Shown: one piece after another, positions 22,503-34,223 of the stretch
Layout of the letters: each line of letters starts with the position of its first letter
Position numbering within the stretch: the first letter of the stretch is position 1
Assembly (NCBI RefSeq): GCF_030272615.1
Contig: NC_081405.1
Coordinates: 606,303,677 to 606,367,676, forward strand
Direction: 5' to 3'
DNA from: Cryptomeria japonica
Taxonomy: Eukaryota; Streptophyta; Pinopsida; Cupressales; Cupressaceae
Length of the DNA: 64,000 nt
Translations under genes and position numbers: made by a program
Notes under the pieces: generated by a model
Told to the model about the DNA's origin: nothing
The model's database searches: none
Seen by the model: the letters and a program-made list of their open reading frames with translations, nothing else

Positions 22503-23499
22503 TAATAATGGAGGGTAATGATGTGCCCATTATTTTTGGTTTATATTTGACAACCATTCAGATGTCAAAATATTATAATTAATTATAAACATAATATTTT
22601 CAAAATAAATACCATATAAAATCACATATGTACTCATCAAAATTATAAGTAAAATGAGATATTTTAAAGAAAACTCTCATTTCATAATTACAATATGTAG
22701 CAAATATAACTAATTCAATTAAAATATATATTTTATAAATTTTAATTTTTAATGATTTTTTTAAAAACAATAATAATAAAAAGTTTAAAATTTTAAAATT
22801 TGTATTAGGTAAAAAATTATTTGTTTTTGTTTGTAGTAAAGATAATTTAAAATAAAGATAGTCTAAAGTAAATAAAATAATTTTCAAGTAAAGACAATAG
22901 TTTCTATTGATATATAGCACAAATGTATTGATTTTTTTTTTAATGAATTTTAGATTTGATTAAATTCATTTTATTTTTAATATATAATGAATAAATTATT
23001 TAATTGTCAATGATATTTCTCATTTGATTAGATAATCCATGTTTAATTAAGAATGTTTTAATCTTTATAAAATTAGAATTAAAAAGTTTCTTTTAAATTT
23101 AAATTTTACATTGGAATGAAAAAAATAAAAAATAAAATACAAGGTTATTTTTAAATTATATAATTGTATCATAATGTGTATTTAATTATTAAATATTAAA
23201 TTATAGAAATAATAGATTTCATAATAGTAATCATTGGAAAATTAGAATTTAATCTATTTGAACATGTAATAGAAGTATATGTTTAAGCCTAGATTTTAGA
23301 ATATGAAATTATTGGCATGTGAAAATACAAAAGATAAGAAAAATATATATTTTAAAATTTCCATTTGTGTTTTATAATATTTAATATTTCATAGGGACAG
23401 AGTCAAGGTTAGGAAAAATATTGAATTACATTTAGAATTTGGGTCAATAAAGGTTATTGCGGGATTATGATTAACCAAATTGAACCTTAACTCAAATTG
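22503..23499. other. Very AT-rich spacer between telomere-like arrays
   Basis: About 1 kb of very low GC sequence. A minus-strand 106-codon frame at 22600-22920 is Ile/Tyr/Leu/Lys-rich, as expected from AT composition alone. No feature is supported. Confidence 0.5.
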
Positions 23500-23871
23500 A
23501 ACACAAATATCAAACTAAACCAACAACTAACTCTAACATTCAACCAAGTTGAAACCTAACCCTAATGTTACTTATTTATTAAATAAATGAACCTTTAATC
23601 CAAACCATGAACCAAATCTACTATAAATCCTAACACCAAACAAAAATAAATCCTCATATGAAATCATTGCTTTTTCTCATGAGTTCTTTGAAAGTGAACA
23701 AATATGATAAGCAAAGAAAGTAGAAAAACATATATATCTATCCATGAACACTGATTTTTAGAGAGAAATAATTCAACACTAAGGTGTGGCATGTGATTAA
23801 GGATGGTTAAATTTCTTGTCATATCATAAATAATATAGTAAAACTTTAAAAAATGGATCATTTAATTTCTG

Positions 23872-23924
23872 GAAGCCGTAGTGAGAACCAGTATTTTAAC
23901 CAGTTAAGCTCAACCCCTTGGACT
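23872..23924 (-). mobile_element. SINE head fragment (tRNA-derived)
   Basis: The minus strand starts GTCCAAGGGGTTGAGCTTAA, as does the full SINE at 28860-29102, and shares its box A region. It diverges after about 50 bases, so only the 5' head remains. Confidence 0.65.
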
Positions 23925-24734
23925 AATTTCTAAAAATATTATTTCATGAACTATCATGAAATTATTAGAAAATTATTTGGAATTTAATTATGTGATGATT
24001 TTTTGAATTAATGTTCAAAATCACATTATAATCTATAAAGAGGAAAGACAAATACATCAATAGGTCTCTTGAAATATTACCCAAAACCAAATTGAGACCT
24101 AACTCTAACACTAAACCAAATTGAAATGTAACCCTAAACCTATCTCAATAATAAATCAATTTTAACTCTATCTCTAACACTGAACCAAACTAAATCCTAA
24201 TATTAAAGCATATGAAATATTAACACTAAAAAAAATTGAATGTTGAATATAAAATTAATTAAACCCTAAATAAATTGAAACAACACCCTAAACCAAATTG
24301 AACCTTAACCCAACTCTAACCCTAAACCAAATTGATTTTTAACCATAACCTAAAAAATTGATCCCTGACCCTAATCATTATTGAATATTAAACTAAATTA
24401 AACCTCAACCCTATACATTGACCAAAATTAACTGCAAATTAAACCATATGGAATCAAACCATACCCTAAACTCTAAACCAAATTGAAGCCTAATCCTAAA
24501 CAAACTAAACTCAAATCTTAAAAATAATTAAACTCTAACCCTAAACCAAATTGATTTGTAACCCTAACCTCAAAAATATAAACCTTAATGCTAATATTAA
24601 TTGATTATTATAAATAAATAAACCCTAACCCTATACATAAACCAAATCTACTGTGAACCTAACACTAACGAAGTTTAACCAGAACTCTAGACTAAACCAA
24701 ACCATACCCTAAACTCTAAACCAAATTGAAATTT

Positions 24735-24860
24735 AACCCTATACCAAATCCAACTTAAACCTATACCAAATTCAAACTTAACCTTATACCAAATTCAAAC
24801 TTAACCTTATACCAAATTCAAACTCAACCCTATATCAAATTCAAACTTAATCCTATACCA
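24735..24860. repeat. 23-bp tandem repeat inside the second array
   Basis: The unit ATACCAAATTCAAACTTAAC plus CTT is repeated about five to six times with few changes. It is a locally homogenised stretch in an otherwise very diverged array, which suggests later tandem expansion. Confidence 0.8.
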
Positions 24861-26569
24861 AATTGATCCCAAACTCTAAGTCAAATTGAACCCCATCCAT
24901 TAATAAATTTCAGCCTTACCACTAAACCTAATTGAACATTGAACCAAAATAAATGATGATCTTGAACCATAATAAACTTTAACACTAAACTAAATTTAAC
25001 ACTACCTATAAGCCTCATTGTGTTATAACCCTAAACCAAATTGTATTATAACGCAAACTTCAAAGAAAATTGAATTGTAACCCTAAACAAAATTAAACTC
25101 TAAACCTAGGACTAAACATAACTAAAAGGTAATATTAAATCATGTTGAACACTAACATCAAATTAAATGTCAACTATAAAACTAATTTAATCATAAACCA
25201 AATTGAGTCCTAAGGCTATACTGAATTAAAGCATAACACTAAATCAAAATAAACCCTAACAATAACACTAAACCAAACTAAATCCAAATTGTAAGTTAAA
25301 TGAAAATTTCATGTAACACTAAAGCAAACTTAAGAACCCTAACCACGCATAAAATTTAAGGCAACCTATTTATAAACAAAATTCTATAACCCTAATATTA
25401 AACCAAATTAAATTCTAACCCTAAACAAAATTGAATTAAGCCCCTTATACTAGAATAAAATAAATCCTACCCATAAACCAAATTGAACCCCACTTGTAAA
25501 CCAAGTTGAATGCTAATTGTAAGCCTAATTCAACCCTAAAGTAAATTAATCCATAACTTTAAGTATAAAAAAAATTGAACCCTAACCCTAGACCCAATTC
25601 TACCCTAGACCAAATTGAAATATACCCCTAACACTAAAATAAAATAAATACTAATCTTGTACCAAATCAAACAATACTTGTAAACCAAATTAAACCCTAA
25701 CAATAATCCAAATTAAATGCAAATTATAAAGTAATTGAACCCTAAACCAATTAAACCCTAACCCTATACAAAATTCAACCCTAATCCTAAATATAATTTA
25801 ATCGTAACTAAAGGAAGCCTATACTTAACCATAATTACACATTGACTATTATTGAATTGAATCCTAAACCTATCTCTAATTGAGCCCCAACCATAAGCAT
25901 AATGGTAAACATCATTGGACTGTTACAATAATTAAAACCTAACATTAATCCTAAATCAAATTAAACCTAATTTATAAACTATATTGAATCCTAATTCTAA
26001 CACTAAATCAAATTGAATCCTCAACCTAAACCAAATTAAATTGTAAAAGTAACCTTGAGTAAAATTAAAATCTAATCCTAATACTAAACCAAATTGTATA
26101 CTAACTATAAACCTAATTGAACCTTAATGATATACCAAATTCAACCTTAACACAAAACCAAATTGAGTCGTAACACTAAACCAATTTGAACCTTAACATT
26201 ATACCAAATTGAACCCTATTCATAAATTAAATTAAACCTTAATGTTGAACCAAATTCGATCATAACTGAAACATTTAACCAAATTGAACCCTAACCCTAA
26301 ACCTAAACTTAACCATAATTCTTATACTAACCTTTTACCAAATTCAATCATAACTCTATACTAAACCAAATTAAAGTCTAATCCTAAACAAACTGAACAC
26401 ACATCTTAAAATAGATCAAACTCTAAACCTAAACCAAATTGATTTTTAATCCTAACCTTGAAAATATTGAACTCTAACTGTAATCATAATTGAACATTAA
26501 ACAAAATTAAATCCTAACCCTATATGTGAATCAAAATCTACTATAAACATAAAACTAACCAAGTTAAAC

Positions 26570-26870
26570 TGGTAAACTTGTACTAGGTAAACTTTTGTTG
26601 GGTAAATTTTTTTTGGGTAAACACTTTCATAAATATCAAGTAGCATTAAAATCACCACCATTGATTATTTAAATGGTGTGAATCGTCGCTTAAAGATGAC
26701 TTCATTTGTGAATAAACATGAAAACATGAAGGTTACTCACCAAACGTGAAATAAATGTTGCATTGCTAAATATCATTTCATATGTGGCATAAGTATGATA
26801 AAAACCATTTCCACTAAGAAAAAAGAATTATATATCTAATTAAAAATCAAATTGAAAACTAAACTAAATC
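26570..26870. other. Unique DNA interrupting the second array
   Basis: The CCCTAA/CCAAATTGAA pattern is lost here. A short internal repeat GGTAAACTT..GGGTAAATTT..GGGTAAACAC begins it. No open frame or element ends were found. Confidence 0.5.
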
Positions 26871-28289
26871 TTAATGATATACCAAATTTAATCTTAACAC
26901 AAAACCAAATTGAACTTTAACACTTTAAATCAATTTGAAAGTTAACCCATACCAAATTGAGCCCTAATCATATGTAAATTAAATTAAACTTTAATGTTAA
27001 ACCAAATTCAACCATAACTTCAACACTTGATGAAATTGAATCCTAACCAAATTGAATTGTAAATATCATGTCAAACCAAAATAAACCCTAACAGTAAATC
27101 ATATTGGATCCTTACACTAAACCAAATTAAATGTCAAATGTAAATCTAATTGATTCATAAACCAATTTGAACTCGATCCCTAAGCCTAAACATAACCATA
27201 ACCCTAATACTAACCTATTACCAAATTCAATCTTAACCATATACTAAATCAAATCGAAACCTTTAACCAAATTGAAATTAAACCCTAATACTAAACTAAA
27301 TTAAATCCATAAATTAAACAATATTGAACCCTAACCTTAAACAAATTGCATCCTAACCTTAACACTAAACCAAACTGAACCCTTAACTTAGTACTAAACA
27401 AAGTTGAACCCTAACAATAAACTAAATGCAACCCTAATACTAACCCTAACCCAAATTCTACCCTCAACTAAATTTAAAACTCAACCCTATGCCAAATTAA
27501 GCACAAACCCAAAATCAAATCAGACCCTAACCCTAAACAAATTTAAACCTTAACCCTAAATGTAATTGAACAGTAAACCAAACTCAACCCTCAACCAAAT
27601 TTAACTCTAATCCTAACATTAAACCAAAAGAAATCCTAATATTAAATCATATTTAACCCTAACACTAAACTAAAGTGAATATTGACTATATACCTAATTA
27701 AACTCTAAGTTGAATTGAACCATATCCCTATACTGAATTGAACCCTAATCCTATACCAAATTCAACCTAAACCTTTAAATAAATTAATATGGGCTAACCC
27801 TAATAGTAAATCAAATCAATCCCTAACACTAAATCAAATTGAAGCCTAACCCTAATACTAACACTTCACCAAATTGAACCCTAACTCTAACACTTAACCA
27901 AATTGAACCCTACTAAATTGAAATATAAACCTAACACTAAGCCAAAGTAAAAACTAACCAAAAAAATCATATTGACCCCTAAAACTAAACCAAATTAAAC
28001 ACCAACTCTAAAACTAATTGAATTATAAACTATATTAAACCCTAATCCTATATCAAATAAAATCTTAACCATGAACCTAACGTTAGCCCTAACCCTATGC
28101 CAAATTAGCCCTAACCTTATACCAAATTTAACCTAAATCTAATTATGTAGAGTAAAGTAAAATAAGCACTAACACAAAAATAAATTATATGGTCATTCCA
28201 TCCTATTTTTAAAAAGTTGATTGTTGATCATTGGAATGTTCCCATTAATGCCACACCTATGTTTATTGTCTCCCAAAAGCTTAAAATAT

Positions 28290-28750
28290 TTAAAGACATG
28301 GTCAAAGGATGGAATAAATTTTCTTTTGGAAAAATTTTCCAAAAGAAAAAGTTCCTAGCTCTTGAGCTGAGGGACATCTAGTCTCAAATGGAGATGGGGA
28401 AATTGGATGATAATATCTATGCCAAGGAAAGAGAGCTAAGAGCTCAATAGTTCAAATTCTCTAAAGAAGAAGACGTTTTCTGGAAACAAAAGTCTAGGAT
28501 TCAATGGCTTAGGGAGGGAGACAAAATAACTAAATTTTTTCACCAATCCACTATGAAACATAGATCAAGAAATAGAATAAGAAAAATCATAAGAGAACAT
28601 GGTACTATTATTACTAAGGAGGAGGAAATTGTAACTAAGGTTGTTTCCCTCTTTGCTCAACTCCAAAAACAAATAAATGTGGATAGAGTTAAAATGGACA
28701 AGATCTTGGAGGTAATTCCTAGCTTAATTTTTGAAGATGACTTGAAATAG
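28290..28750 (+). pseudogene. LINE linker fragment, broken
   Basis: Plus-strand coding with stops. Landmarks are FWKQKSRIQWLREGDKITKF at about 28480-28540 and HRSRNRIRKIIREHG near 28560. The longest open part is 28553-28750. It leads into the reverse transcriptase, which is then interrupted by the SINE. Confidence 0.7.
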
Positions 28751-28859
28751 ATGCTTATTAAAAAGGTGGTGTCCTCACTTAATGCTTTTAAGGCCCCAAG
28801 ACCTAATGGTTTTCCTTCGAACTTTTTCAAGATCACTAGGAAATTGTGGCAGAAGACAT

Positions 28860-29102
28860 CTCCTTTTGAGAAAACTTACTACAAATACTAGCTCCTTTCG
28901 AGCACCAAACTAGAAACAACAATTGAAAGACCAAGGGTCACAACTTAGAAATCCACTTTAAAAAATGAGACAAATACAACCAATGGAAGACCAACAGTCA
29001 CAACTTAGAACTCTACACAAATGTGTCCCTCATGGGAGTTGAACTTGGGTCTCCACATTGAGAACTCAATGCTTTAACCAACTAAGCTCAACCCCTTGGA
29101 CA
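28860..29102 (-). mobile_element. tRNA-derived SINE, complete, inserted in LINE
   Basis: A perfect 10-bp duplication CAGAAGACAT at 28850-28859 and 29103-29112 frames a 243-bp element. On the minus strand it begins TGTCCAAGGGGTTGAGC, has a box A (TGAGCTTAGTTGGTTAAAGC, plus coordinates about 29072-29091) and a box B (AGTTCAACTCC, about 29035-29045). These are the RNA polymerase III internal promoter blocks inherited from a tRNA. The 3' body contains a duplicated 35-base stretch (AAGACCAA..GTCACAACTTAGAA). The tail is not a pure A or T run. Confidence 0.85.
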
Positions 29103-29261
29103 CAGAAGACATTTTAAATATGGCTAAAGATTTATTTAGATCTAGTAGAATTCGCAATCAAATAAATGTCGATTTCATTGCTTTGATACCTTAAACAGAT
29201 GAAGCCTCATCAATTCAAGATTTTTTGCCCTATAGGCCTTTACAACACCATTTATAAAACT

Positions 29262-30160
29262 TAGATAAGCTTGTTTCTAAAAATCAAAAGGGGTTTGTTC
29301 AAGGAAGGCACATAATGGATGTAGTGTTTACCACTCATAAAATGATACACTCTATGCAATTCAACAAAAAACGGGGTATGGTATTTAAGGTGGATATCTC
29401 TGAGGCCTATGATAGAGTTTCATGTCCTTTTATGACTGAGATCCTTAAAAATTTTGGATTCAAAGGTAGATTTCTGAGGATTTTGAAGGCCTGCTTCACT
29501 ACTCCTTTTTTCTCTATTTTGATGAATGGATCCCCTAAAGGTTTTTTTTCCTATGGTAGAGTCTTAAGAAAAGGGGATCCTTTGTCTCCTTACCTATTCA
29601 TTCTTCTGGCGGAAACCCTAGGCATAAATTGCAAAAGTCCATGTGATTGTGGGCTCATTAAAGGTGTTAAAGTTGCTTCCTCCTTACCTGTTGAAACTCA
29701 TCAGCAATTTGTGGATGATACTAAATTTTCTTTGGGGCTGCCTCCATCATTGAAGCTAAACACTAGAAGAAGGTTCTTACTGACTATGTTGTTGCTTTAG
29801 GAAAATTTATAAACTACACTAAAAATTAAATTACACTTTTTCAACACTAAAGCCAACCTAGTTCAAAAAGTTATGGATATCATAGGTTGTCAAATGGACA
29901 TTATTTATGCTGCCTATCTTGGTCTCCCATTTATTCTTAAATATCTGAGAAATACCTTTTGGAATGGTATAGTTGAAAGGTTTCACAAAAAACATGTTGG
30001 ATGGAAGGGTAAAATGTTGAGTCAGGTAGATAAAATTCAGGTTTTGAAAGCTTCTCTTCAAAACATTCTTATTTATTATCTTTCCTTGTTAAATATTCCT
30101 ACGATAGTGGCTAATCAACTAGGTCAAGGAGAAACATTCAAAATTATGTTAGAACCCTAG
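29262..30160 (+). pseudogene. LINE reverse transcriptase fragment, broken
   Basis: The open part 29315-29800 (161 codons) carries core blocks: QKGFVQGRHI near 29286, FKVDISEAYDRV near 29383, RKGDPLSPYLFILL near 29570, and QFVDDTKF near 29706, where FVDD replaces the usual FADD. A thumb-like piece at 29873-30160 has YLGLPF and WKGKMLSQVDKIQVLKA. Further stops separate the pieces. The same fossil as the linker at 28290. Confidence 0.8.
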
Positions 30161-30170
30161 CTATCCTTGC

Positions 30171-30733
30171 TACTAGTCAATCTCATGAAAAGAATCTACA
30201 AAGTCTTTTTAACAACTCAGAATTTCAAATCATCGGTGAATGGAAGATAAACAGAAATATGTATAAACAAAATTTGAGAAAATTCCATAAATAGAGCGAA
30301 TTGCAGAAAATAAGCTTTCAACACAAAGCCAACGATTTCAAATTTTAAAAAAACACTGATTTTACATTGTAGAATTTCCCTAGTTCTCTCCCTCTCTCTC
30401 CTCATTCTCTCCTTGTTGCTCATACAATTTATACCCAATTTGACCCAGTGATCGTTGGACTGCATGACTATTCAAATTCTACCTTTGATAAATCGTTGTC
30501 GAACACGTGTTGGAATAGCAATGCCGATTTGGTAAATCAACATTGGGTACTGATGTCAGAATAGCAACTCTGATCATGACATTTTGATCGCTCATCGGAA
30601 TAACTCTTCAAGGCGGAGTAACAATTTCATGTAATTCTGACAGAACAATCAACCCCAATATCGCTCATTTTGGTATAGCTTATGCTTAAAAAAACATTTG
30701 AAGGTCTATCGGTATAACCCATCAAAGGTCTAT
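30171..30733. other. Non-coding DNA between LINE and TIR-element fragment
   Basis: No gene is seen. A CT-rich run (about 30375-30415) and several TCGGAATAACTC/TCGGTATAACCC-like phrases at 30590-30720 occur. It may belong to an unrecognised repeat. Confidence 0.4.
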
Positions 30734-31259
30734 AGATATTTTTCAGAATTTTTTTGAATTAGTTTACTATTTTTTCTAGTGTGTTGAACAGAGAAATTCG
30801 TTTTCAGTGAAAAACCTATGTTTGGTAAAATTAAAAAAACAAGTTCATAATCAAACTCAATATGTAATAAAATTATAGTCATTGGAAATCTTTCTTCAAG
30901 GACTACCATACTACTTTTTGGGTTGTCAAGATCATTCCATTTGAGCCTTCAACTAGAGGTTTGAAGGCCGAAAATCTGCAAACAATTATAGAAAGTTTTA
31001 GAGAAGTGTAAAAAAAGGGGTTCGAACGAAGGGGAGTTTGAGCAAACCCCCTCAATATAATTAAAAATCGACATAAACAAGCATTAAAACTGGTTCACTC
31101 GAAAGAGGGGGTTCGAGCGAAGTGGGGGGTTCCCTCAAACCCCAATGGGTAGTTCATTCGAACACCCCCACTTTTCTCGAACCCCCTCTGATATTTTTTT
31201 CCTACCATCGCATTTTTCCTTTGTTGGTGAAAGTGGGAACCATTATTGTGAACTCACCC
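30734..31259. mobile_element. TIR transposon, left-truncated copy A
   Basis: Matches the right half of the TIR element at 36463-37522 (36985-37522) along its length, from AGATATTTTTCAGAATTTTT to a right end AACTCACCC. The left TIR is not found upstream, so only one end is kept. It contains the same GC-rich TTCGAGCGAA-type palindromes. It lies directly against minus-strand coding debris that begins at 31264. Confidence 0.75.
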
Positions 31260-31263
31260 AATG

Positions 31264-33158
31264 TCAATCTTCTCCATACTTCTCATTCCACTTGGAAAAT
31301 GTAGCATCATCCAACCATGAGTAGTCTAGCATATTCTTCAACTTGTCAAGATATGTGTGATACTTTGAATAAAGTACTACTCTTGAATCATTTTGATAGT
31401 TATCACAGATAACATCAAAAGCATATATTTCATCTAGCAGTTGATTCAAGTTTTCCATTTTCAATTTATTATCTTAAACACCATGGTTACTACTCTTGAC
31501 AATAATGAACGTGCCTCTGACTTCCATTGGTCCAAATACTTTAGACTTCCTTGATCATCCTTGATGTTGTGAAACACCCTGCATTCCATTTGCTCAATTA
31601 TCTTTATCTTTTTCTCCAACTGTACCTTCAACTTCATAGAGGTTGTCACCCCCTCCTCAAGAATCTTTAAAATGTCAAAGATCTCCTTCAACTCTGGTGG
31701 TTTATCTTTATCATGTTTTGACCTTTTAATCATGTCAACCAAAATTTGTGTTCTACTAAGACACTATTCCTTGAGAGGATCAAAATGTTCCATATTCAGA
31801 TCATATTTCAATTTTGCACCTACTAGGTCACAGTATCATTTATATGCATCATCAATTTTATGGCTTATCTTTGATAACCTATAGCTTACCAAACTAGTTA
31901 TTGTCTCCACATTGAGTTGTTTCCTTGATGCTTTATGCTTTTCTAATTCATTTTTTCAATCCTTTTATCTCAGATATTAAAGAATCGCTATCCTCTAATT
32001 TAGGTGCTCGAATTCTAGGGACTTGAGCAACTGCGACTAAACCTAAGAATCCTTTTATTTTAAATCACCAACTACATATTCCTCTCTTTCATAACCTCAA
32101 AATAATTGTACAACATATCAGTAACTACTTAAATCTAAATAAAGTAGTATTAACCATTAGATCTGCAACTTCGGGGGCTAAGGTGTCTATCACTCTCTTG
32201 ATTAATGCACTCCCTCTAAACTAATCATAGTTTTGAAAATGGTTAGGCTTATCAGTACTTGGTGACAAAGCCCAAACTGACCACAATCCAAAATTGAGAT
32301 TGAAAATTGATCTTAGCAAATCCTGCTCCACTTCCTCTTCTGAGTAATAGATTATTTCTTGCTCCTTCCTAGTGGTGTGGAATGCTAAGGTAGTGGTAAT
32401 ATCCCACCCTAGCAGAAATAAAACTCTTGAATCCATTGCCATTTGCTTTCCTTTCTCAAGAGTGATGTTTTCTAGAATCAAACTCTTTTATCACCTCTTC
32501 ACTTATTTTAGTCCATTCAAAAGGTGGCATCTTCTTCCTCTCTTCTTTACACCTTCTTTGATACTCCTACCTTCTCCTTGTAACCATAAAATGTTAAAAT
32601 TCTTGTCTTAAAAAATTCATCATTAGTGATGAATTGGTTACAAGCAAAATCCCTAGTATCCTTAGTGGGATCATATTTAATTGCAATATTCTTAGGGATT
32701 CTATTTGATGGTATGATGGGTAAAATCTCCCTTATTATGTTTCCTGTTGGAGATGGAGGTGTAGATGGATAGTCAAGAAATGGTGTGACTTTCCCCTCCT
32801 ATGCTACACTTTAAGCACTTTGAGCCTCTTTAACATCTACAATGTTTATGCCCTTCTCCTTCATAGATTGTTCTTCAACTTTCACCTTCTTGGTAGGAGG
32901 CTCCTCTTAAACAACAAGTTGGTTTCCCTTCTTAATAATCTTTATGTCCAACAAGGCCTATGCACTGATTAGGAGCTTCTCAATCTTCACAAATTAATGA
33001 AGCTCATCATGGAAAAGTCCAAGGAAATATAGTTCCCTCTCCCTTCTAATTACTTATGCACGTTGAAACATATTCCATCTTTTTCTCCTCTAATGCACCT
33101 CAATGGTGGTGCATTTTTTGATGATTTCCTCATCAAACGTGTTCTCATGTATGCTACT
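31264..33158 (-). pseudogene. Old coding debris left of the gypsy element, family unknown
   Basis: Minus-strand frames at 31264-31464, 31461-31742 and 32221-32481 are rich in Lys, Glu and Asp and look like worn pieces of one protein-coding region (KLKVQLEKKIKIIEQMECRV is a coiled-coil-like stretch). No gag or pol motif is seen. The young gypsy element at 33159 interrupts it, and similar debris resumes at 45164. It may be an older LTR element of the same general kind as the Lys/Glu-rich element at 50.8-57.4 kb; that is inference from composition only. Heavily broken. Confidence 0.4.
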
Positions 33159-33894
33159 TGTTTATGGTGAAAATGGATAACAATAATAATGATATTGAAA
33201 GGCTAAACGAATTCAACCACAAAACCCTAGCCTAACAACAACAAAGATCCACCATAACATATGAAGATTACCGAAGACAATGCAAATCAAATGAAATCAC
33301 AAAGATTATACCATCACATGTCCAATAGGGTTTGGATCTCCATTCTTCCTATCTCCATTGATCTTGCTTGATATATTTGCTCTTAGATTTTATGTGCACA
33401 AGAGCTCAACAAAGAACGGAAATGTGGTTGCAAGTAGGATCGCATATAAAAAACGTAGTGTAGTCAAGTGCATAAATTGATTAGCCAGGGTTTGATAATG
33501 AAGGAAGCATCTCCTTATATAGAAGACACTATATGAAATAGAGGGATAAGATTGAGAGGTGGAAAAGGAGGTCGGCTATGATTAGAGGGTAGGTAAAAGA
33601 AATAATAAAATAATGAAAGGGGTAGGTAGTGTATGAATTAAGAGATGAATGACATGTGTCATGGGTAGAAAAGGTTAATGAATTAATTAAATAAATAAGA
33701 TATTTATTTAATTTAGAAAAAGGATAATTTAAATAAATAAATGTATTTATTTAAATGAGAAATAAGGCTAGAAGAGGATAAATGAATTAATTAAATAAAT
33801 AAAGATTTATTTAATTAATAGAAGAATTAGGCTAAAATAATTAAATAAATAAAGATATTTATTTAATTAGACATGACAATTTTAGGTGTCTACA
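33159..33894 (-). repeat. 3' LTR of gypsy element 1
   Basis: 736 bases, TGTTTATGG...GTGTCTACA on the plus strand, about 98% identical to the copy at 44428. A minus-strand TATATAAGG promoter element is at 33514-33521. Its right third is a cluster of AATTAATTAAATAAATAAAG-type words. Confidence 0.95.
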
Positions 33895-33909
33895 TTTTGC
33901 CCCTCTTTG
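33895..33909 (-). other. Polypurine tract of gypsy element 1
   Basis: The minus strand reads CAAAGAGGGGCAAAA directly before the 3' LTR, the usual position for plus-strand priming. The same sequence adjoins the LTR of the second Tat-like element at 58805. Confidence 0.85.
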
Positions 33910-34135
33910 AGACAATGCGGCTCGTCGTATTGTTTCAAAGAAGATAATATGAACTGATACAAAGTTGCCCCAAGATGGGAATGATATGCCCCCTCGAGAG
34001 ATTGGATGAAAAATGTCTGAAAAGATTGCAGACAAACTCTCAATAAGAAAGACAGGATAGAATGGACTGACTGGATAAAGTGACAGAGTCACGGGATAAT
34101 GAAGATTGACTCGGGAAACGAGGGCTAGGGTAGTC

Positions 34136-34143
34136 TATAAGAT
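34136..34143 (+). promoter_or_regulatory. TATA-like box of the antisense PMD gene, element 1
   Basis: TATAAGAT lies 88 bases before the ATG at 34224. The related gene in element 2 has TATAAAT about 100 bases before its ATG. The shared placement suggests a real promoter; no other evidence. Confidence 0.45.
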
Positions 34144-34223
34144 AGACCACGAGGGAAATACATCCTCATTGTCATCTACACCTCCAAGAGATTAGAGTGC
34201 AGAGAGAGAAAAGAGAAGCAGCG

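Larger units (their letters stand above)
23500..28180. repeat. Second degenerate array: CCCTAA words joined to ACCAAATTGAA
   Basis: About 4.7 kb, dense from about 24050, made of ACCAAATTGAACCCTAACC-type units of roughly 17-24 bases, very diverged. The consensus combines a telomere-like CCCTAA word with a fixed AAACCAAATTGAA word absent from the first array, so the two arrays are different derivatives. It is interrupted by a SINE piece near 23872, by unique DNA at 26570-26870, and ends where a LINE begins near 28190. Confidence 0.85.
28190..30170 (+). mobile_element. Second LINE fragment (L1-type), carrying a SINE
   Basis: Starts inside the linker region upstream of the reverse transcriptase and stops in the thumb region. 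It has no endonuclease, RNase H or poly-A tail, so both ends are missing. Its linker (FWKQKSRIQWLREGDKITKF) is related to that of the LINE at 1.9-8.1 kb but clearly diverged, so they are different subfamilies. It sits at the right edge of the second telomere-like array. Confidence 0.8.

Noticed and set aside
22600-22920. A 106-codon minus-strand frame
   Set aside because: Its Ile/Lys/Tyr/Leu composition is what extreme AT content gives by chance, and the codon usage is unlike the real frames.
29034-29102. A tRNA gene on the minus strand
   Set aside because: Box A and box B are present, but the sequence lacks a closing acceptor stem and continues into a SINE body framed by a 10-bp duplication.
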